A stretch of 64,000 nucleotides of DNA, taken from assembly GCA_004794785.1 (NCBI GenBank), contig SJOL01006478.1, forward strand, positions 55,764-119,763. Reading direction: 5' to 3'. The stretch comes from Opisthorchis felineus (Eukaryota; Platyhelminthes; Trematoda; Opisthorchiida; Opisthorchiidae). The translations under genes and the position numbers were made by a program. A model generated the notes under the pieces. That model saw nothing but the letters and a program-made list of their open reading frames with translations, was not told where the DNA came from and did no database searches. Shown here one piece after another: positions 1-13,292 of the stretch; position 1 is the stretch's first letter; each line of letters opens with the position of its first letter.

Positions 1-288
1 TCTTCGACAGCCCACGACCGGTTTCGCCATTTTTGGGGCTCACCAGGCAGGCGCAGTCCCCGAGTTTCCGTCAACCTTATGTTCTACTTGAAACCAAATT
101 GCACGAAATTAGCGAAATACAATCATTCGCGAACAAATTCGGTTTTGCGAGAGACTCACCTAGAACCCAGCTGAATCCCTCGTTTGTGATATTTCCAGGC
201 AACTGAATGTGCTGCACCAGGCGGCCTCATGTTCCAGTTGGTACGATATTCGGTATATCAGCAACCCAATGAGTAGTGCATTACGTAT
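1..288 (-). repeat. Family A (foldback-type) repeat, copy at window start
   Basis: The first 183 bases are the reverse complement of the family A arm: TCTTCGACAGCCCACGACCG, the GTCAACCTTATGTTCTACTTG block, and GACTCACCTAGAACCCAGCT. At 254-285, plus-oriented TATCAGCAACCCAATGAGTA ends with GTGCATTACG, the opposite outer end of the family. The copy is cut by the window edge. It encodes no protein. It is probably a non-autonomous element with long inverted arms. Confidence 0.6.
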
Positions 289-2347
289 ATACATGTAGTA
301 TGCCTAGTTCACAAAGTGTCTGTATGGGTTAGTTTTTGCCTGTCTGCAAATAATTTTTCATATCTTTACTAGACGGTTGCTGGACGATCGGAACCTCTGC
401 CTACCGAAGCTACATCTCCCCTTGTGTGTTTTCCATGGTTGCGAATAGGTAGCGTCATGGGAGCTCCAAAGATACCAGTAAGTTTTGCCTGATCTTCCAT
501 TCAACAAAATCAACCAATCAATCATTCAAAGTGAAAACTCCACTACTACACTAACCTGTGACCCGTGCTTCGAAGAACATCTTCAGACGAAAAAGGTTTG
601 AATCAGTCCGTTTACTTGCAAACTCCTGACTAATCCGCCCACCCAATGCTAGTCTGCGTCCTAACTGATAGAACACTCTTCATATCAATGTGTGTACCTC
701 TTCAACGACTTCAGTCCATCAATTGGGAACAACATATTTCTTACCACAAAAGTAACGCAGGTTATCCGGTCAACCAATAAACGTGTCACATATACCAACA
801 GGCGTTTGTTTACCAGTGACTCTAATCCGGATGATTTCAGTTTCTCCGACTGAATGATAAGGTTGGGACAACGGAAGGTACACCAACACAATTCAGAAAT
901 CAGTGTCTCTCTGGCTTGATAAGTCCTTGCAATTTTTCGCGTACATATCTCGTTCTGTACGTTGTTTCTAATCGGTCATTTGTTTTGACTCAAGTTTGGA
1001 TAGCTGTTATGAGTTCAAAACTAACTGGTTCCATATGCTGCTCCACATTCACGTCCATACAGGGACAAGCAAATCGAGATGAACAATGCTATCAGACTAG
1101 GTTTTATGGGTGTGCTCAGTAAACTGTTGACCATTCACCCAGTTCGACATTTCGTCTGAAGCTTGCATTACCTCCTTTTACGCCGTGCTCATCCGATCTT
1201 AGTGGTCTTTTCCGTATCCTATTAGATTGAACGTTTTTTAAAGGTTACGTGAACATCTTCCAACCAGCAATCGATTGCATCAAACAGTGTGAATCAAAGT
1301 CAAGTTTCTGATTTTTTTTTAGTGTAAAGGAGCTGGCTGGACCGCCTCTACGATTGACTTGTTTCTTCATCAGCTTGGAACCACTGAAATTTCCGGTCGA
1401 GAGATGCACGAAGCCATTACTAGCAATGGTCTCAGAGGACAATCCACTCATTAATAAAATCACAGCTGTCCGTACGGCCTCGAATACAGTATTTGTAAGC
1501 AAATGTGGACCTCCCATAATTTGTCTCCGGGTTTTACCCGTCTTGACCGTCATGTGTCCAAATACCCTCCTAGTTGACTCTGGAATCCTCTGTGACATCT
1601 TCAAAGTTGTATGCCTACATGGGGCCAAGAACCTGCTTGCGTAGTAGGTAAACAATCAGACAATAATAATCGGTCAGACGTCACTGAACTTCCTGTTAGG
1701 TTTCGATCACGCAGCGATCAAACAATAATATGCGCAGACTGTAACGATATTTTATCCCCAACTATGTTGCTTGATCCCGATTCCTGGTACGGCGAATAGT
1801 AAGAAGACGAAAACCTCGCACACAAATTTAATGATCCGAACAACACGTGATTAACAGGCGATTAACGGAAAAATGACATTGCATATATATATCCATAATT
1901 TGACCTTGAAAAATGCCGGAAGTCCGTTAGCACACACAAAGATACAGAGTTTTTGGGAATATTGATATCCCCAACACTTCTAGAAACCGTATCAAAGTAG
2001 CTACTTAAATCGAGAGTAGCACAACTGGAATTTTAATGTATCAGGGAACATTTTAGACATGAGCACAAATTTCAGGTTTATGGATGGGCAAAAAGAAGCA
2101 GTTGGATATATTTAAAATAACAATGTTTTGGCAGGAGTCTGTGAACTATCTGAAAATTGTAGTTTGGTTACAATCGATTGACCTTAGGGTTTTTTGTGTA
2201 TTTATGTTTTCTCTTCCTAACAGTTTGGATTGAAATAAGTGAATGTTTCTAAGTGGATCTCCCTACGAAATTCACCAGGAAAACAGATGGTGTAATATGT
2301 CACGCTTGTAATAACAAATAATCGCTCAGCTGGAACACGCTATCGGT
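289..2347. other. No recognised gene
   Basis: Only short frames and a T-run near 1312-1320. Overlapping frames at 1245-1655 (136 codons minus, 96 codons plus) show no recognisable domain and are treated as chance or old repeat. Confidence 0.5.
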
Positions 2348-2505
2348 GCTTAACTGCTATGCCACCCGAAGGAAGCACGAAGGCTGGGATACTGTCAGGT
2401 TGCCCAAGCCTAGAAGCAGAAGTCAAGATGCAGATGTCGGGCTCGAACCACGAACCTTCCGGTCAGTAAGTTCGCGCTCTAATCACTGAGCCTACCACGC
2501 TTGAG
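2348..2505 (-). repeat. SINE family B (tRNA-headed), minus copy
   Basis: Read on the minus strand it begins with a tRNA-like head: a TGGTAGGCTCAGTGATTAGA box A region and GGTTCGTGGTTCGAGCCCGA carrying a good pol III box B (GGTTCGAGCC). After it comes the family body (CTTCTGCTTCTAGGCTTGGG, CCTGACAGTATCCCAGCCTT). Same order as the copies at 18106, 36926 and 47258. Confidence 0.6.
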
Positions 2506-5500
2506 TGTCGGTGAAGTCACCTGACAACTCCTGTACCAACCGCCTTACTAACGATTCCAGTTCCACAGAACGTCCATTACGTTCCCACCGTAAACTTCAA
2601 ATGTTACCAGCATTTCTTCCATAGTTTTTGACACTGGTTCTAATACCTTCCTTTCCAGCTTGGTTTTCACGTGACCCTTGTTTGAACATTGTCAAGTTCG
2701 GGTTCGAAAATTCCGGATTGGCTTCTAAGAAGAAGAGTTTTTCTGGTATTCGCCAGTCTCTAATCAGGTTCCAGAGTCACACATGGCGTTTAAGCTGCCC
2801 ACATACTACAGGCGTGAGGTTTATTCATTGACATAAATGGGATCGTTGGATAGTCGAATCGAATTCGACCTACACTTGTGGGCCAATGCACAGCTTTTTA
2901 CAAATTTTACATCTGTCATTGGCACTTTTAGGCAAAACTTAAGAGGGGTTAGGTGACACTGCTGCACTGAAACCATTAGTGTTTTGTATTGAGTACATCT
3001 TGACATCAAAACAGATGTCACTCAGTGCCAAGGATGACACGAAAGACGGGCAGCTACATACTCTGTGATGTCATGTATTCAGGTCTGTCCTAGTTTCCAG
3101 GTTTTAACAGCGAGCAGTATAAATATGCCGTTTCGTTGAAAACACCCTCTATGAATTTACGCCCTTATGTTAGCTTGTTACGGTTATATTTATCCATTCA
3201 AATTGCGAACTTCATTATCGAAAGTAGTGCTCAACTAGAAGTTGAGTATTCCATTTGCGTGATTACAGGTATAAAACCTAGTAATTTGTTACCCTGAAAA
3301 ACAAAGTAAAGAGCGTTAAGGTTGATGAAACGGGTAGTTTGTATGTAAGCAGTATGTGGGCGGCTGATTGGCAGTGTGAATGGTGAGTACTAAGCCTCGA
3401 CAATGCGCCACCCATTCTGCCATCTTACGATTCACTTCACGTGGTCGCGTGTTCACTGCCTGCTTGAGTGACACCTCAGATGGAAAAGTTTTTTTAGCAG
3501 CCTTATAAGTAGTGTGCCACACCTGTACAAAAGTAACTAGTAAGATTTCCTCCCTTCTGCGGATTTCACATCGGAACTTCAGCACACCTAATCTACGTAC
3601 ACGATAATCCAGATTCGGATAGGACTATTGAATTGTAAAAACTGGGACTCTCACAGGCTGAGGATGAGGTTGTTGTCTGTTCTTGTCGGGTCTCGGCCAT
3701 TTAAGAGGTTTATTTTCCTCCCCCAGTGTCCTCTGACGATACTTGTTCCATGAAGTCCGTGTTTTTGTCCGCCAAATGGGCAACGAAAATCTACTGCCCC
3801 ACACCAGTTAAGCCTTCGGCGGCCAACTGGCAAGTGGCCATCTCAGTGTATATTACCGTCTCGGTGACACCATCTACAAAGTTTTTCGAGCGGGCGGGCG
3901 ACAGGGAATCTCATACAGACCCCTCGGTCAAGCGGTCCAAATATTCCCTAGACTTGTTAATAGACGACCTTCTTTTATTTAGACACCTCGAACCGCCTAA
4001 TCGATCCCTAGCCATTTGTTGGTAAGTTGAACTCTGCAACCAAGGATTAGATCGCGGCGATCCAGTCCAGTTTCCTGGGAATTCTCCTGGCCGGCCCCTT
4101 GATCGCCTTTGCCCGGTCTTTTTTTCGGGCGGGGGGTCATTTCGGAGGGCACCAACCTACTTCAGACAGTCATCGTACAATGCCCTCTGTCAGATCGTTA
4201 AAGCCTCCAGGGAAGCTATAGGACGCAGTGTAGTCTTTGTAAATATGTAACTAAAAATAATACAAACAAGAAGGCGAGGTCACTGGACAGGTACCCAACA
4301 TCAAACTTCTCCACAAGCTGAGCGACCGCGAACGCTGTCTCATGTCCCACTTTTGTACTTGAATTTTACACTGATTGAGTTGAGCATGGTGTTAGTGTGG
4401 AACGGAAAAAGTGGAACTATCATGCTGATGAAAGTTGTGTTCTATTACTCCAACTCTACCACACGAATACAGTAATCGGGATAGAGATGAGAGGCGATTT
4501 ATAGTCTGGTCGATACTGACGCAGGTGCGTCATTAAGGTGAGAAGAATCGTGAAACGTGGGGACACGGTTTTGGAACAGCATAGAATGCAATGATTGGAT
4601 CACTTGTGAAGACTGGCTATTTGGTGTCACAGACTGATCGTGGGAAAAAGGTAATTTCAACCAAACCCTCTAAAATCACAGCAAAGATTCCAAAGCAGGA
4701 CTTCTCATAATTACTGAATGAATAGTTAGCATTAACCTAGCAGACCAACGATCAACTATTGCACGATCAATCTGCAAAGGGCCGAACGAAAGCGTGTTAG
4801 CAAAAGGTTTTGTTAAACAGCATTATTCAGGTCAAAATATCGTGAAGTGATCAGGGGAGTTACTGGCGGGCCAAGATAATCTGTCTAGGTTTTGTTCGTG
4901 GATCTAAGATGTTTTTCTATGATTCGCGATTTCCAAACCCTGTGACACTTTTCAACTATCAGTCTAGATTTAAACAGGTGGGTACATGAGACATCCTCGG
5001 TACTGTTGAGAAAAACTGCTGTGTGTACAGTTCTCCAGCTATATTATTACGAATGGTGAAACAAGCCGCTGATTGCGTGTTAACTTTTATCGTGTGAATG
5101 AGTTACCTGAAGGTCAAAGTCTGCATCAGAATTTTTCGGTTTGAGCGCTCAATCCCCATAGATCGCTGTGCTGAATTTGTGCTTTTTTGTATCACCGAAC
5201 TGATGTGAGGAAGCGCTGTTTGCAATGAAAAGGTTTCAAACTCTAAACGGGTGAGTGACTTTGAACTTTACAAGATCAAATTCGTTTGCTAAACCCTTGC
5301 TTATTGAAGTGAATGAATGGCGCTGTTACGGGAACGAGTGCGCAGAAAGTTGTCTCAAAAAGGTAGTCTGCACTTAGCGCATCCGGAAAATTGGCCTGTG
5401 TATAAACGAAACTGAAATATCGTTTGCTTTAACGTTGGAGACAATTTGTGACTGCAAGTTCATGCACTTAAGAGTTGAGTTCGTCAGAGAAACTGGTGAT

Positions 5501-5547
5501 AATTAGCGACTCTCTAGATCCCGACTCTGTACAACATCCCTGGTTTT
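2506..5547. other. No recognised gene; GC-richer block at about 3640-4150
   Basis: The block 3640-4150 is visibly richer in G+C than its surroundings, with C and G runs near 4110-4140 and a 99-codon plus frame at 3726-4025. It resembles no family I can name and may be an old repeat. The rest holds nothing recognisable. Confidence 0.4.
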
Positions 5548-6706
5548 TTGAATCACGCCGACCAAAGCGCCCGAAGACAAAGCCATAGAATTCCAAGGTA
5601 CCAGATGAAAGAAATCGGTTTCCTGGAACTTCTTATGACAAAATGTGAAACAGGTAATAATTTTCAATTCATTGAACGTGGGAGTGCTGATTACCGCGGC
5701 AAAAGATACACTTTTGAAGCAACATTAAGAACGCATTTCAGACGGTAGTTCTGTCTTGAGAAATGCTGGCATTATGTTTCATGCTACCGAGATGGGTAAT
5801 TTTGTAGGTCATAACGGAACTAAGACCTAATCTTTAGTACAAATGTCCCCCACTGAAACCTGTTGGATAGAGTACCACCTCTATAGAGAACCCCACAAGC
5901 TGAACGCACAGCTTACAGAACTATTGTATCTAACATCTGATTGGGAACAAGAAGCATGTGACTTACTGAAGGATTTTGGGACAAGGAACCACCAAGCTTT
6001 AGCAGTTGTTTACATGGCCTCATCATTGAGAAGGATCCTCAGAGAGTGATGTCCCTTAATTGGCAAGGTTTTATCGACACTGATGATTGAGAGAGTTCTG
6101 TGAGAAACAGTGCCCTCGAGGTTTTCCGGGAAAGGGGAGTTTGAACGAATCTAGCATACCAAATTAGAGATGGTTTGGTTCGGTAGTCAAAGTGGCTGGA
6201 CGGTTTCCGATGAACGAAGGCAGTGGGCATGCTAAATGAACAAGTGACCATCTCCTGAGCTTCTAGTGAACCACAACATGCTGAAGATGATCCACGCTGA
6301 CCGAGAATTAATCGCGACAACTAAGCATCATCCGACAGAGGGCAAAATCTTTCCAACACGTATTATCGAAGAACACAGTAGTCAAACGACAGAGAAACGG
6401 GTGGCGATCAGAGTGAGCGATACAATGGAAGAATTGCCAGCGACATGTCTAGCGCGTTCAGGTCCATAGAAGAAAGCCCACATTCAGAATGATACATAAT
6501 GGACATTCACAGATCAGTGATACTCAAGAAAGCGGGGTGTGGCCAAAGTATGAGCTATTGGATAAGAGAAGGGTGATCAAAAAGATTTTGGAGAATGCGA
6601 AAACAACAGGCCAGAAAAACAGAGGAATAACTACAAAACCCGATAATTTACGGTACTCAGAAAAGCTAGAGTGTAAATCTACCAGAATTCTGGAGGTACT
6701 GGACTG
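5548..6706 (+). other. A-rich, coding-like stretch of unknown origin
   Basis: Successive plus-strand frames (5548, 5843, 6266, 6489) of 66-72 codons lie close together, are A-rich on the plus strand and code for charged peptides such as LLYLTSDWEQEACDLLKDFG and RRVIKKILENAKTTGQKN. The composition contrasts with the flanks and resembles the decayed element at 45.3-46.2 kb. No domain was recognised. It is most simply an old transposon coding region. Confidence 0.25.
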
Positions 6707-9700
6707 AGAGTAGGACATTACGCAAATGGTGGCGAGAAGTTTCAGTCACAGTTGTTCGTCAAGATCAAGGCCACTGGGCATAGTAAATTCGAAAACTAAG
6801 TCCAGTGGATAACAGCCAACTCTGGAGGTGCTTACGAGAAATTCCCCGAGTGGCTCAGTTACAGCATCTAAATGAAACCGAGTAGACTAAAAGCCAGGAG
6901 GATGTGTGACTCTCACACACTGCCTTGCATATGCACTGCCTGTACACAGGTTAATTTAACGCTTTTATAGATAAATTACGATCGAAACTTAATGTGTTCA
7001 TCGTTGTTCAACCTTTCACGTGTTTATTGTCCAGGAAAATTCAGAGATATTCGAACCAGCGACTTCCCACCCAGTAGTTTAAGACGGAAGAGTTCAGCAA
7101 CGATTGGTTGATTAGCAGTGTGATCAAGTAGCACTTTTACAAGATACGGCATCATCCATCTTTCACTCACGGAATTCACATGACTAGCTCCTTGGGTAAC
7201 GAATTCTCAGATGGGTGGTTCACACTAGTTGCGAAATATAGCGAAATACAGTGACTGACTAGGTAACAGCCTAGGGAATTGAGTTAACATCACAACATTC
7301 ACCAGGTCACTCACACTGACAAATAATCAGCCATAAGAGGGCATGGAAGGCAAAGGTTTGTAGCTTCGGCATTTAGCAGTGTCTCTCATGTGCATAAGTA
7401 AAGGAATTTTTGGGGGAATTCCGGAAGTTTCGAAGTTGAGAGGACCTGTTGTCAGTGTACCGTGAAAAAGAAAAACAATATCTCTCATGGTGGATGAAAG
7501 CTGTGGGGTTCGATTGGAATTGTAACTTTGCAATGGTAGTCACCGTCTTTCATCCGCCGTGAATGACACTGCTCAGTTCGTCTTTAAAATTTTTTTGTGC
7601 CAGCGGAGTTAATCCAACCACAGGTTATGAAACTAAGTAATGATTGGAGACTCAACCAAGTGGCCTAAAACATATTTCTGGTGGAAGTTGATAGAAGAAC
7701 ACTTTCCAGGATTATCTATTTTAAAAAAGGCTGATAAAACTAAGCCAGGTTCTTGGTCCCACTAGAAGCTTACGATACCAGCATGCACGGTGATATTACG
7801 TGGAGGTTAGTATGAATTCCACCGCTTCCTCGGGACTTTATTGTTGAAGGAGCGCCTTGGAACTCAACAAAAGATATCCCTGCTTTTATGAGCTCACTGG
7901 TGCGCCTGAGCTATCACATAGTGACTTTCAGGTGAACAGTTCCGATCGGGCAGTCGACAGTTTTACCTCTCTCTTCCCTTGATTAAAACAAGCAGACGCA
8001 AATGCCTCAAACATTTTCCGAGCACTATAAAATTAACATATGAATGTAACAATAAGCCGATACGATTTTGACCGCTTCTCACTGTGTTCCTATAATATTT
8101 GGTTTTCTTCTGTTTGAGTTTTCGTCGGCTCACAAGTTGATTCTTTGTTGGAAAATGTGTATTTGATGGATGTATGGCACGGGAGACTTTGCTATTGACA
8201 ACTACTTCTCTAAAATGGCTAATTCACAGGTTGGTATTCAGTCAGGGATCATTTCCATTATTTGATGCTGTCGGTGAAATAAAGTAAAAACATAAAGACA
8301 GTCAATTAACTCCAAGAAAAACAGGTAAGATAATTCAGCCTACCTACGATCAGCTGGATCATGAAGGATGTGAAGTCACTTCTCATTTGCTTTTCTCGGG
8401 AATTCAGTACTCTGACGATTTCCTTGCATTGCGTTTGCTAATAAACCTGTCATTGAGGAGAATGCGGTAACTCTGTGCGTTGCACATATATCGACGGGAG
8501 TGAGGCAGAGGTCTCAGCTGGATCTTTTGTGTTGTTTGTGTAAACGGTATGGATAGAATAGGCGATACAAAAATGGGACAAATTCCACCATTTTTCATTC
8601 GAGTTATTGTGTCCATGAGCTGCAGTCCAAGTCTTGAGATTTAATCGATGTTAGAAGCATAGTTAGTGGATGTTTTTGAACGTTGCGGGCTGATAGATGC
8701 GGATTTGAAGCAGGTCGTATTTCATTATTAAAACGGAGGGTTTCAGACGCTTGGCTGAATGTGAGGGTTGATCCGCCAGCAATTCTGGAAATATAGATGC
8801 TAGTCTTTCGCGATTTTGCGAAACAACGCTGAATTCCCTCCCATCAACATACATGCTCCACGAAAATCAACTAGGTCTGAACGGATAATTTAATTAGCAG
8901 AAGACCCACCTGGTTGGCATCTCCGCATATACAATCCGTTCATAAAAATATCTATCGTTTGGTACTATGCTGCTTCATAATATGCGCAACTGATCTACTG
9001 AAAAGCGTAATACTACCTTAGTTGACGGAAATATTTGAGACTTGTTGGGACCAACAAGATAGGTTTCAGGTAATTGCGTCCTTTTTTGAATCAATCATTC
9101 TTGCTTGAGCGTAAGTCCCACAAATCCAATGGCCAACTACAACCGATCCTAAGTGCCCAGTATGTTTCATTTGCCCGTGCCGCTACCTAACAGGAAATCT
9201 CAACAGGCGTATCGGGCGATCGATAAAAACAGAACAAGTGCTTGCTTGGTCATCACTCAAGACATTAAGAAGACCAACATTATCAGTACAGCGTAATCAA
9301 GTTCGTCTGCTTAGCGGTGGTAATTTTGGGGCGTCCAGTGTGTGCTGATGGAGTAGTGTCAACAAGCTCGTATCGTTATTCGGACGTCCGGAATTCATCT
9401 TTCCACACCACCGAGAAAATATACTACTGATAAACCGTAGTAAGAGCTAAACCCGATCTCAAAATCTCTCTCGCTTTGGTGTGGACAATTCAGAGCAATG
9501 GTGTCGCAACAGGAGAAGAGATATTCATACACGAATTTCATTAGAATCATTGTCCTCGAGCGTTTCACCACGGTAAAACCCAAGTTTAAATGCTGCTCGG
9601 AAAGGGAGAAACATTAATTAATCACTGACTGTTTACCAAGCCATTCTGAAACTATAACTTCAGTATACTTCTCCCAAACCTCAGCTCCTGAAAAAGGGTC

Positions 9701-10337
9701 CGTACTTCGCTCAGGGGTTTTGTTTCTTTGCTGTGGCTACTAACTGAGATATACCTTTATTCTGTGCACAAAGGACTGAATGTATCAGAACTGATAAGGT
9801 GCTGAAGATATACTACGTGATCTGTCAAGAGTGGGTGTATTTTAAAATATCGTAAAAGATCGTGTGTCCAATCAACTTTTCCGAATTTTTTAGTTTTGTT
9901 AGAGATTGTTTGCATGCCATGACCCTCAATCTTGTCTACTGGTTCAGCTGTGCGTTGCCTGAGCAGCCATTCACAAAGTCGAAATGGAGACAAAGTCGCA
10001 GGCTGTTATGGTTATATAGGTTTAGGTACCTAATATCGATATACTAGGTGTTTCGGTAAGATTGGTTTGTAAGTTGCTTTTGATGGTGAACACGTCTCTT
10101 TTGAGAATTTTGGGTTGTAAGATTTTGCCATACTGTCTGTCCTCCGATTTTAGCCGCATTGCTTCTAAATCTATTGTACGTTTAAGCTTGGAAGGTTCAG
10201 TATGTCTCCCGGTATGCCGAATTGTGGCATGCCTCTAACAGTGTGTAACGGCCAGGTGACTCATTTTATCACTGATAGCCAAACGTTTGAAGACATGGTT
10301 TGATGTACAAGGCTAGTTAAGCTAAGTTGACACCAAG
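6707..10337. other. No recognised gene
   Basis: AT-rich sequence with only short frames (under 80 codons) and a small family A piece at 7204. Nothing else seen. Confidence 0.5.
7204..7250 (+). repeat. Family A repeat, short degraded piece
   Basis: CAGATGGGTGGTTCACACTA followed by GTTGCGAAATATAGCGAAATAC matches the inner arm of family A (compare the copies at 1 and 57896). Only this short piece is recognisable. Confidence 0.3.
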
Positions 10338-10795
10338 GTAATTCCCCAGTTCATTTGCTTGCTCCGCCTGTGCACTAACCAAAGTCACCTGTTTTCCTTC
10401 TCCACACTCGCCGTTCACCTTGCCGCAAAGACTGCTTTGTTCGACACTGGTATACTAGCATGTATGTGTACGTCTGTCACTGACCCTACTAAACCATGCG
10501 CGCCCGTTCACTGTCTGCTGGGCCTGCTCCGGCTTGTTGTGTCGTGACCGTGTGACCGCACAGCCAATCAGAACCACCAGATTGGCCTCAACCCACACTA
10601 ACGAGCTAGCATTTTGTTCACTGTTGATTGGTGTGTGAACCCTGATGCGGCCCTTTGCCGATCAGTGGTAGACTTGAGGCTTGTGTAATTTTGCATACTT
10701 TTGTGTAAATGGTACCGTAGATTTTCGTACCCAAATCTTTCTTTCGATATTCGGGATCGTCATACCAGCTGGTGGCTCAAAATATCAGGAACCTG
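10338..10795 (+). mobile_element. LTR of a gypsy-type retrotransposon with primer-binding-like site (copy 1)
   Basis: It shares about 430-480 bp of alignable sequence with 20216-20725 in the same orientation: GTAATTCCCC..TTCATTTGCTT.CTCCGCCT at the start, a CCAAT box (GCCAATCAGA), GTGTAAAT.GTACCGTAGA and a GATATTCGGGA tract at the end. Just after it, at 10770-10790, TGGTGGCTCAAA resembles the complement of a tRNA 3' end (TGGTGACCC, tRNA-Trp-like), as expected for a 5' LTR followed by its primer-binding site. No gag or pol was recognised downstream. Boundaries are approximate. Confidence 0.5.
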
Positions 10796-13215
10796 TTCGC
10801 ATGACACATAGAGGAAGGCATCGCGCTCAAACACTTGAAACAAAATGGAAATTACCCGGAGAATATTACCAAGCTTGACGATCACGACAGATGTGCAACA
10901 GTACACTGGGATTTAGGATCATAGCAGTCATATACTGGCGAGTCACTGAGCTGCTACGTTTACCTCTCACTCATAGTACTATCCACAAGGGACAATTCAA
11001 TCGGTTAGAGAGTTTTCTCTCAGATTACTACTTTACTGTAAGTAGACACTTGTGAAGTTGAAAACACCCGCTTAAGGTGAACACACGATCGAGTCACATG
11101 AGAGACGTCGAACCTAGTTACTCATGAGTAGTGAAGAATTATGGGCACTCGCAATTTTTCCCCCTGACGAACCGCAACTCGAAAGTGCTATAATTCGAGG
11201 TGAACAGTTTGATACAGGAGTGAAAGCAAGCTGTATTTCTCGAGCACATTTACTGGAATTACACCTCTTCTTTCACATGCGATGAGGAGTGTACCATTGG
11301 TTGGGCAAAATTGGGAAAGGCATGAGGTTAGAGCATAACTACTAGTAGGACCTCACAACCTAAACAAATTTAGCTGTCTGACAGATGCTAGCCATAGTCG
11401 TACCCTGCGGATGAGTGTAGCAGAAATGAGGAAACATTGATTCCTGGAAGCACCAAGGGGCAGAGAAAGCGGTATATGCACCACTACCAAGTATCTTCAC
11501 CACTTTCTACACTATTTGGAAAACCGTGTTGAGTGTCACAGTCTGTGGGGATTTGACATTAGGTTCCTGCTGAAAACAAATTGAAGTGTTGCGTGTAATA
11601 AGACACGTGTGGAGTCAGAGGAATGCTTCTCACTTGTAATAATTTGCTGTGCTCTGCCCTAACAGAAGGTAGGTAAACTTGCCACTTGCGCGGTTGATAT
11701 GAGTACTGGTCGTTTGTAAATACTGGTCTGGCAGCCTTGCAGTCTAAAAACTGTGCTCCGTCCTCCCTCTATGGATTCTGAGGTATCCATCTATATGTGT
11801 TATCGCGAGTTTCTCCTGTCCGAGTTACCAACGCCTGATGCTGTTACTGTTGTTGGTACTGTTGTACCCAAATCACGTGAGGCACTCTTCCCTTTCCATC
11901 AGCCCTTGGCGCCAAATCATACCAGAAGCCCTGGAGAAAGACGCACACAAGAGCTCCTACACTTTCTGTTGTCATTCGGTTAAAATTCTGAAACTGCTTT
12001 CTGTCTAGATTTTGGTATTTGTGTTTTCATGACTTTGTACACAACCTGCTTTTACACACACTTGGAGTTTCATTTAAGTTGGTTGAACGGTTTGTGTGTT
12101 GTGTGAAGCTTCATCGTTATGCCATGCAATTCCTAACTGGGCCACAGAGGAGAGTATATGAAAGCCACCATACCAATCCGAGAGGACGAAACGCTGATTT
12201 TCTAAGATCTGACTACTCACCGCGACGACGCTCCTGCACGAATAACTCCGCCTTATGTTCGTCCTTCAGACTCGAGCGTATTGAACAACCGAAACAAGGC
12301 TTCGCTTACCCACCAGCGTAGCTACAGCGATGAGTTACAGATACTAAGTTTGTTAGAACAGGCGCAGTGGTTGTGTTTGGTATGAGAGCATTTACACTTG
12401 CGTGCAACACACTGTGGGATGTATGGCTCCTGTTATTGCGCGACGGACATCTGGCTTTAGCGGATCGATGCTGGTGCACTTGCATTACTTGCATGCGGAG
12501 AATTCTAAAGTGTGATGAATTGTCTTGGTGAGTGGGCTTAATGAATGAAATTCCAAACCAAACAACCAGTTGGATGCGCGATAACGTCTCCCTATTCTTA
12601 CTGAGTTGAGAAAAACACGCTACAAGAAACTTTGTTACACGCATTCAAATCACACAGTGATGACAGTATTTACGCGATGTGTTTCAGTGCGTGTGTGCTA
12701 CTAGCAGATGGATTAGTGGCGTTCATCAGACAACGAGTAGCACGTCAGCCTTATTGAGGGGCATAGTTCTGTTTACACTTTGCTGAGCGACGATCCTGGT
12801 ACGCAAATATCCCGCTGAGGAAAGCCAGGAGACCAATTTTTCCGATCAGTCGACATTTATGTTTTGATCACAAGGATACACGCGTAGTTCGCAAATAAGT
12901 GCGATCAATTTGCCCCTATCTGTACGGTCTTCGAATTCTTCACAGATAACTACTGAACCGTTTATTTACCTGGCTTCCGCATGATGAATAACTCATGCTC
13001 TTGGGGTTGCACTTTCGGTGCGCCAGCCTTCTGCCGAATAAACCGAGTAAATCTGGTATATGGTTTGGATTTTCACAACAATTCCGTTGTGATTTAAATG
13101 TCAAGAGCTGTTCACAATTCCGTAAAATTGATTCGGAAACGAGTCAGCTTTGAAGAAGCAATCAACTAGGCCATTTTAGGAGTTCAGTCCTGTTCAAATA
13201 TCCTCACTTTATCTC
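10796..13215. other. No recognised gene; region downstream of LTR copy 1
   Basis: If the LTR at 10338 heads a real element, gag and pol should lie here, but no protease, RT, RNase H or integrase motif was found. Frames at 12019-12321 (plus, 100 codons) and 12306-12644 (minus, 112 codons) are unrecognised. Confidence 0.4.
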
Positions 13216-13292
13216 TACAAATACACTCATTTGCATATCAATTTGGTTCCCACTGGAGACTCACCTAGAACCCATCTGAATCCCTCGTTTAT
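13216..13292 (-). repeat. Family A repeat, inner arm
   Basis: AATACACTCATTTGCATATC, then GGAGACTCACCTAGAACCCA and TCTGAATCCCTCGTTT, is nearly identical to the inner arm of the copies at 1-183 and 57716. Only the minus-oriented inner arm is present. Confidence 0.55.
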
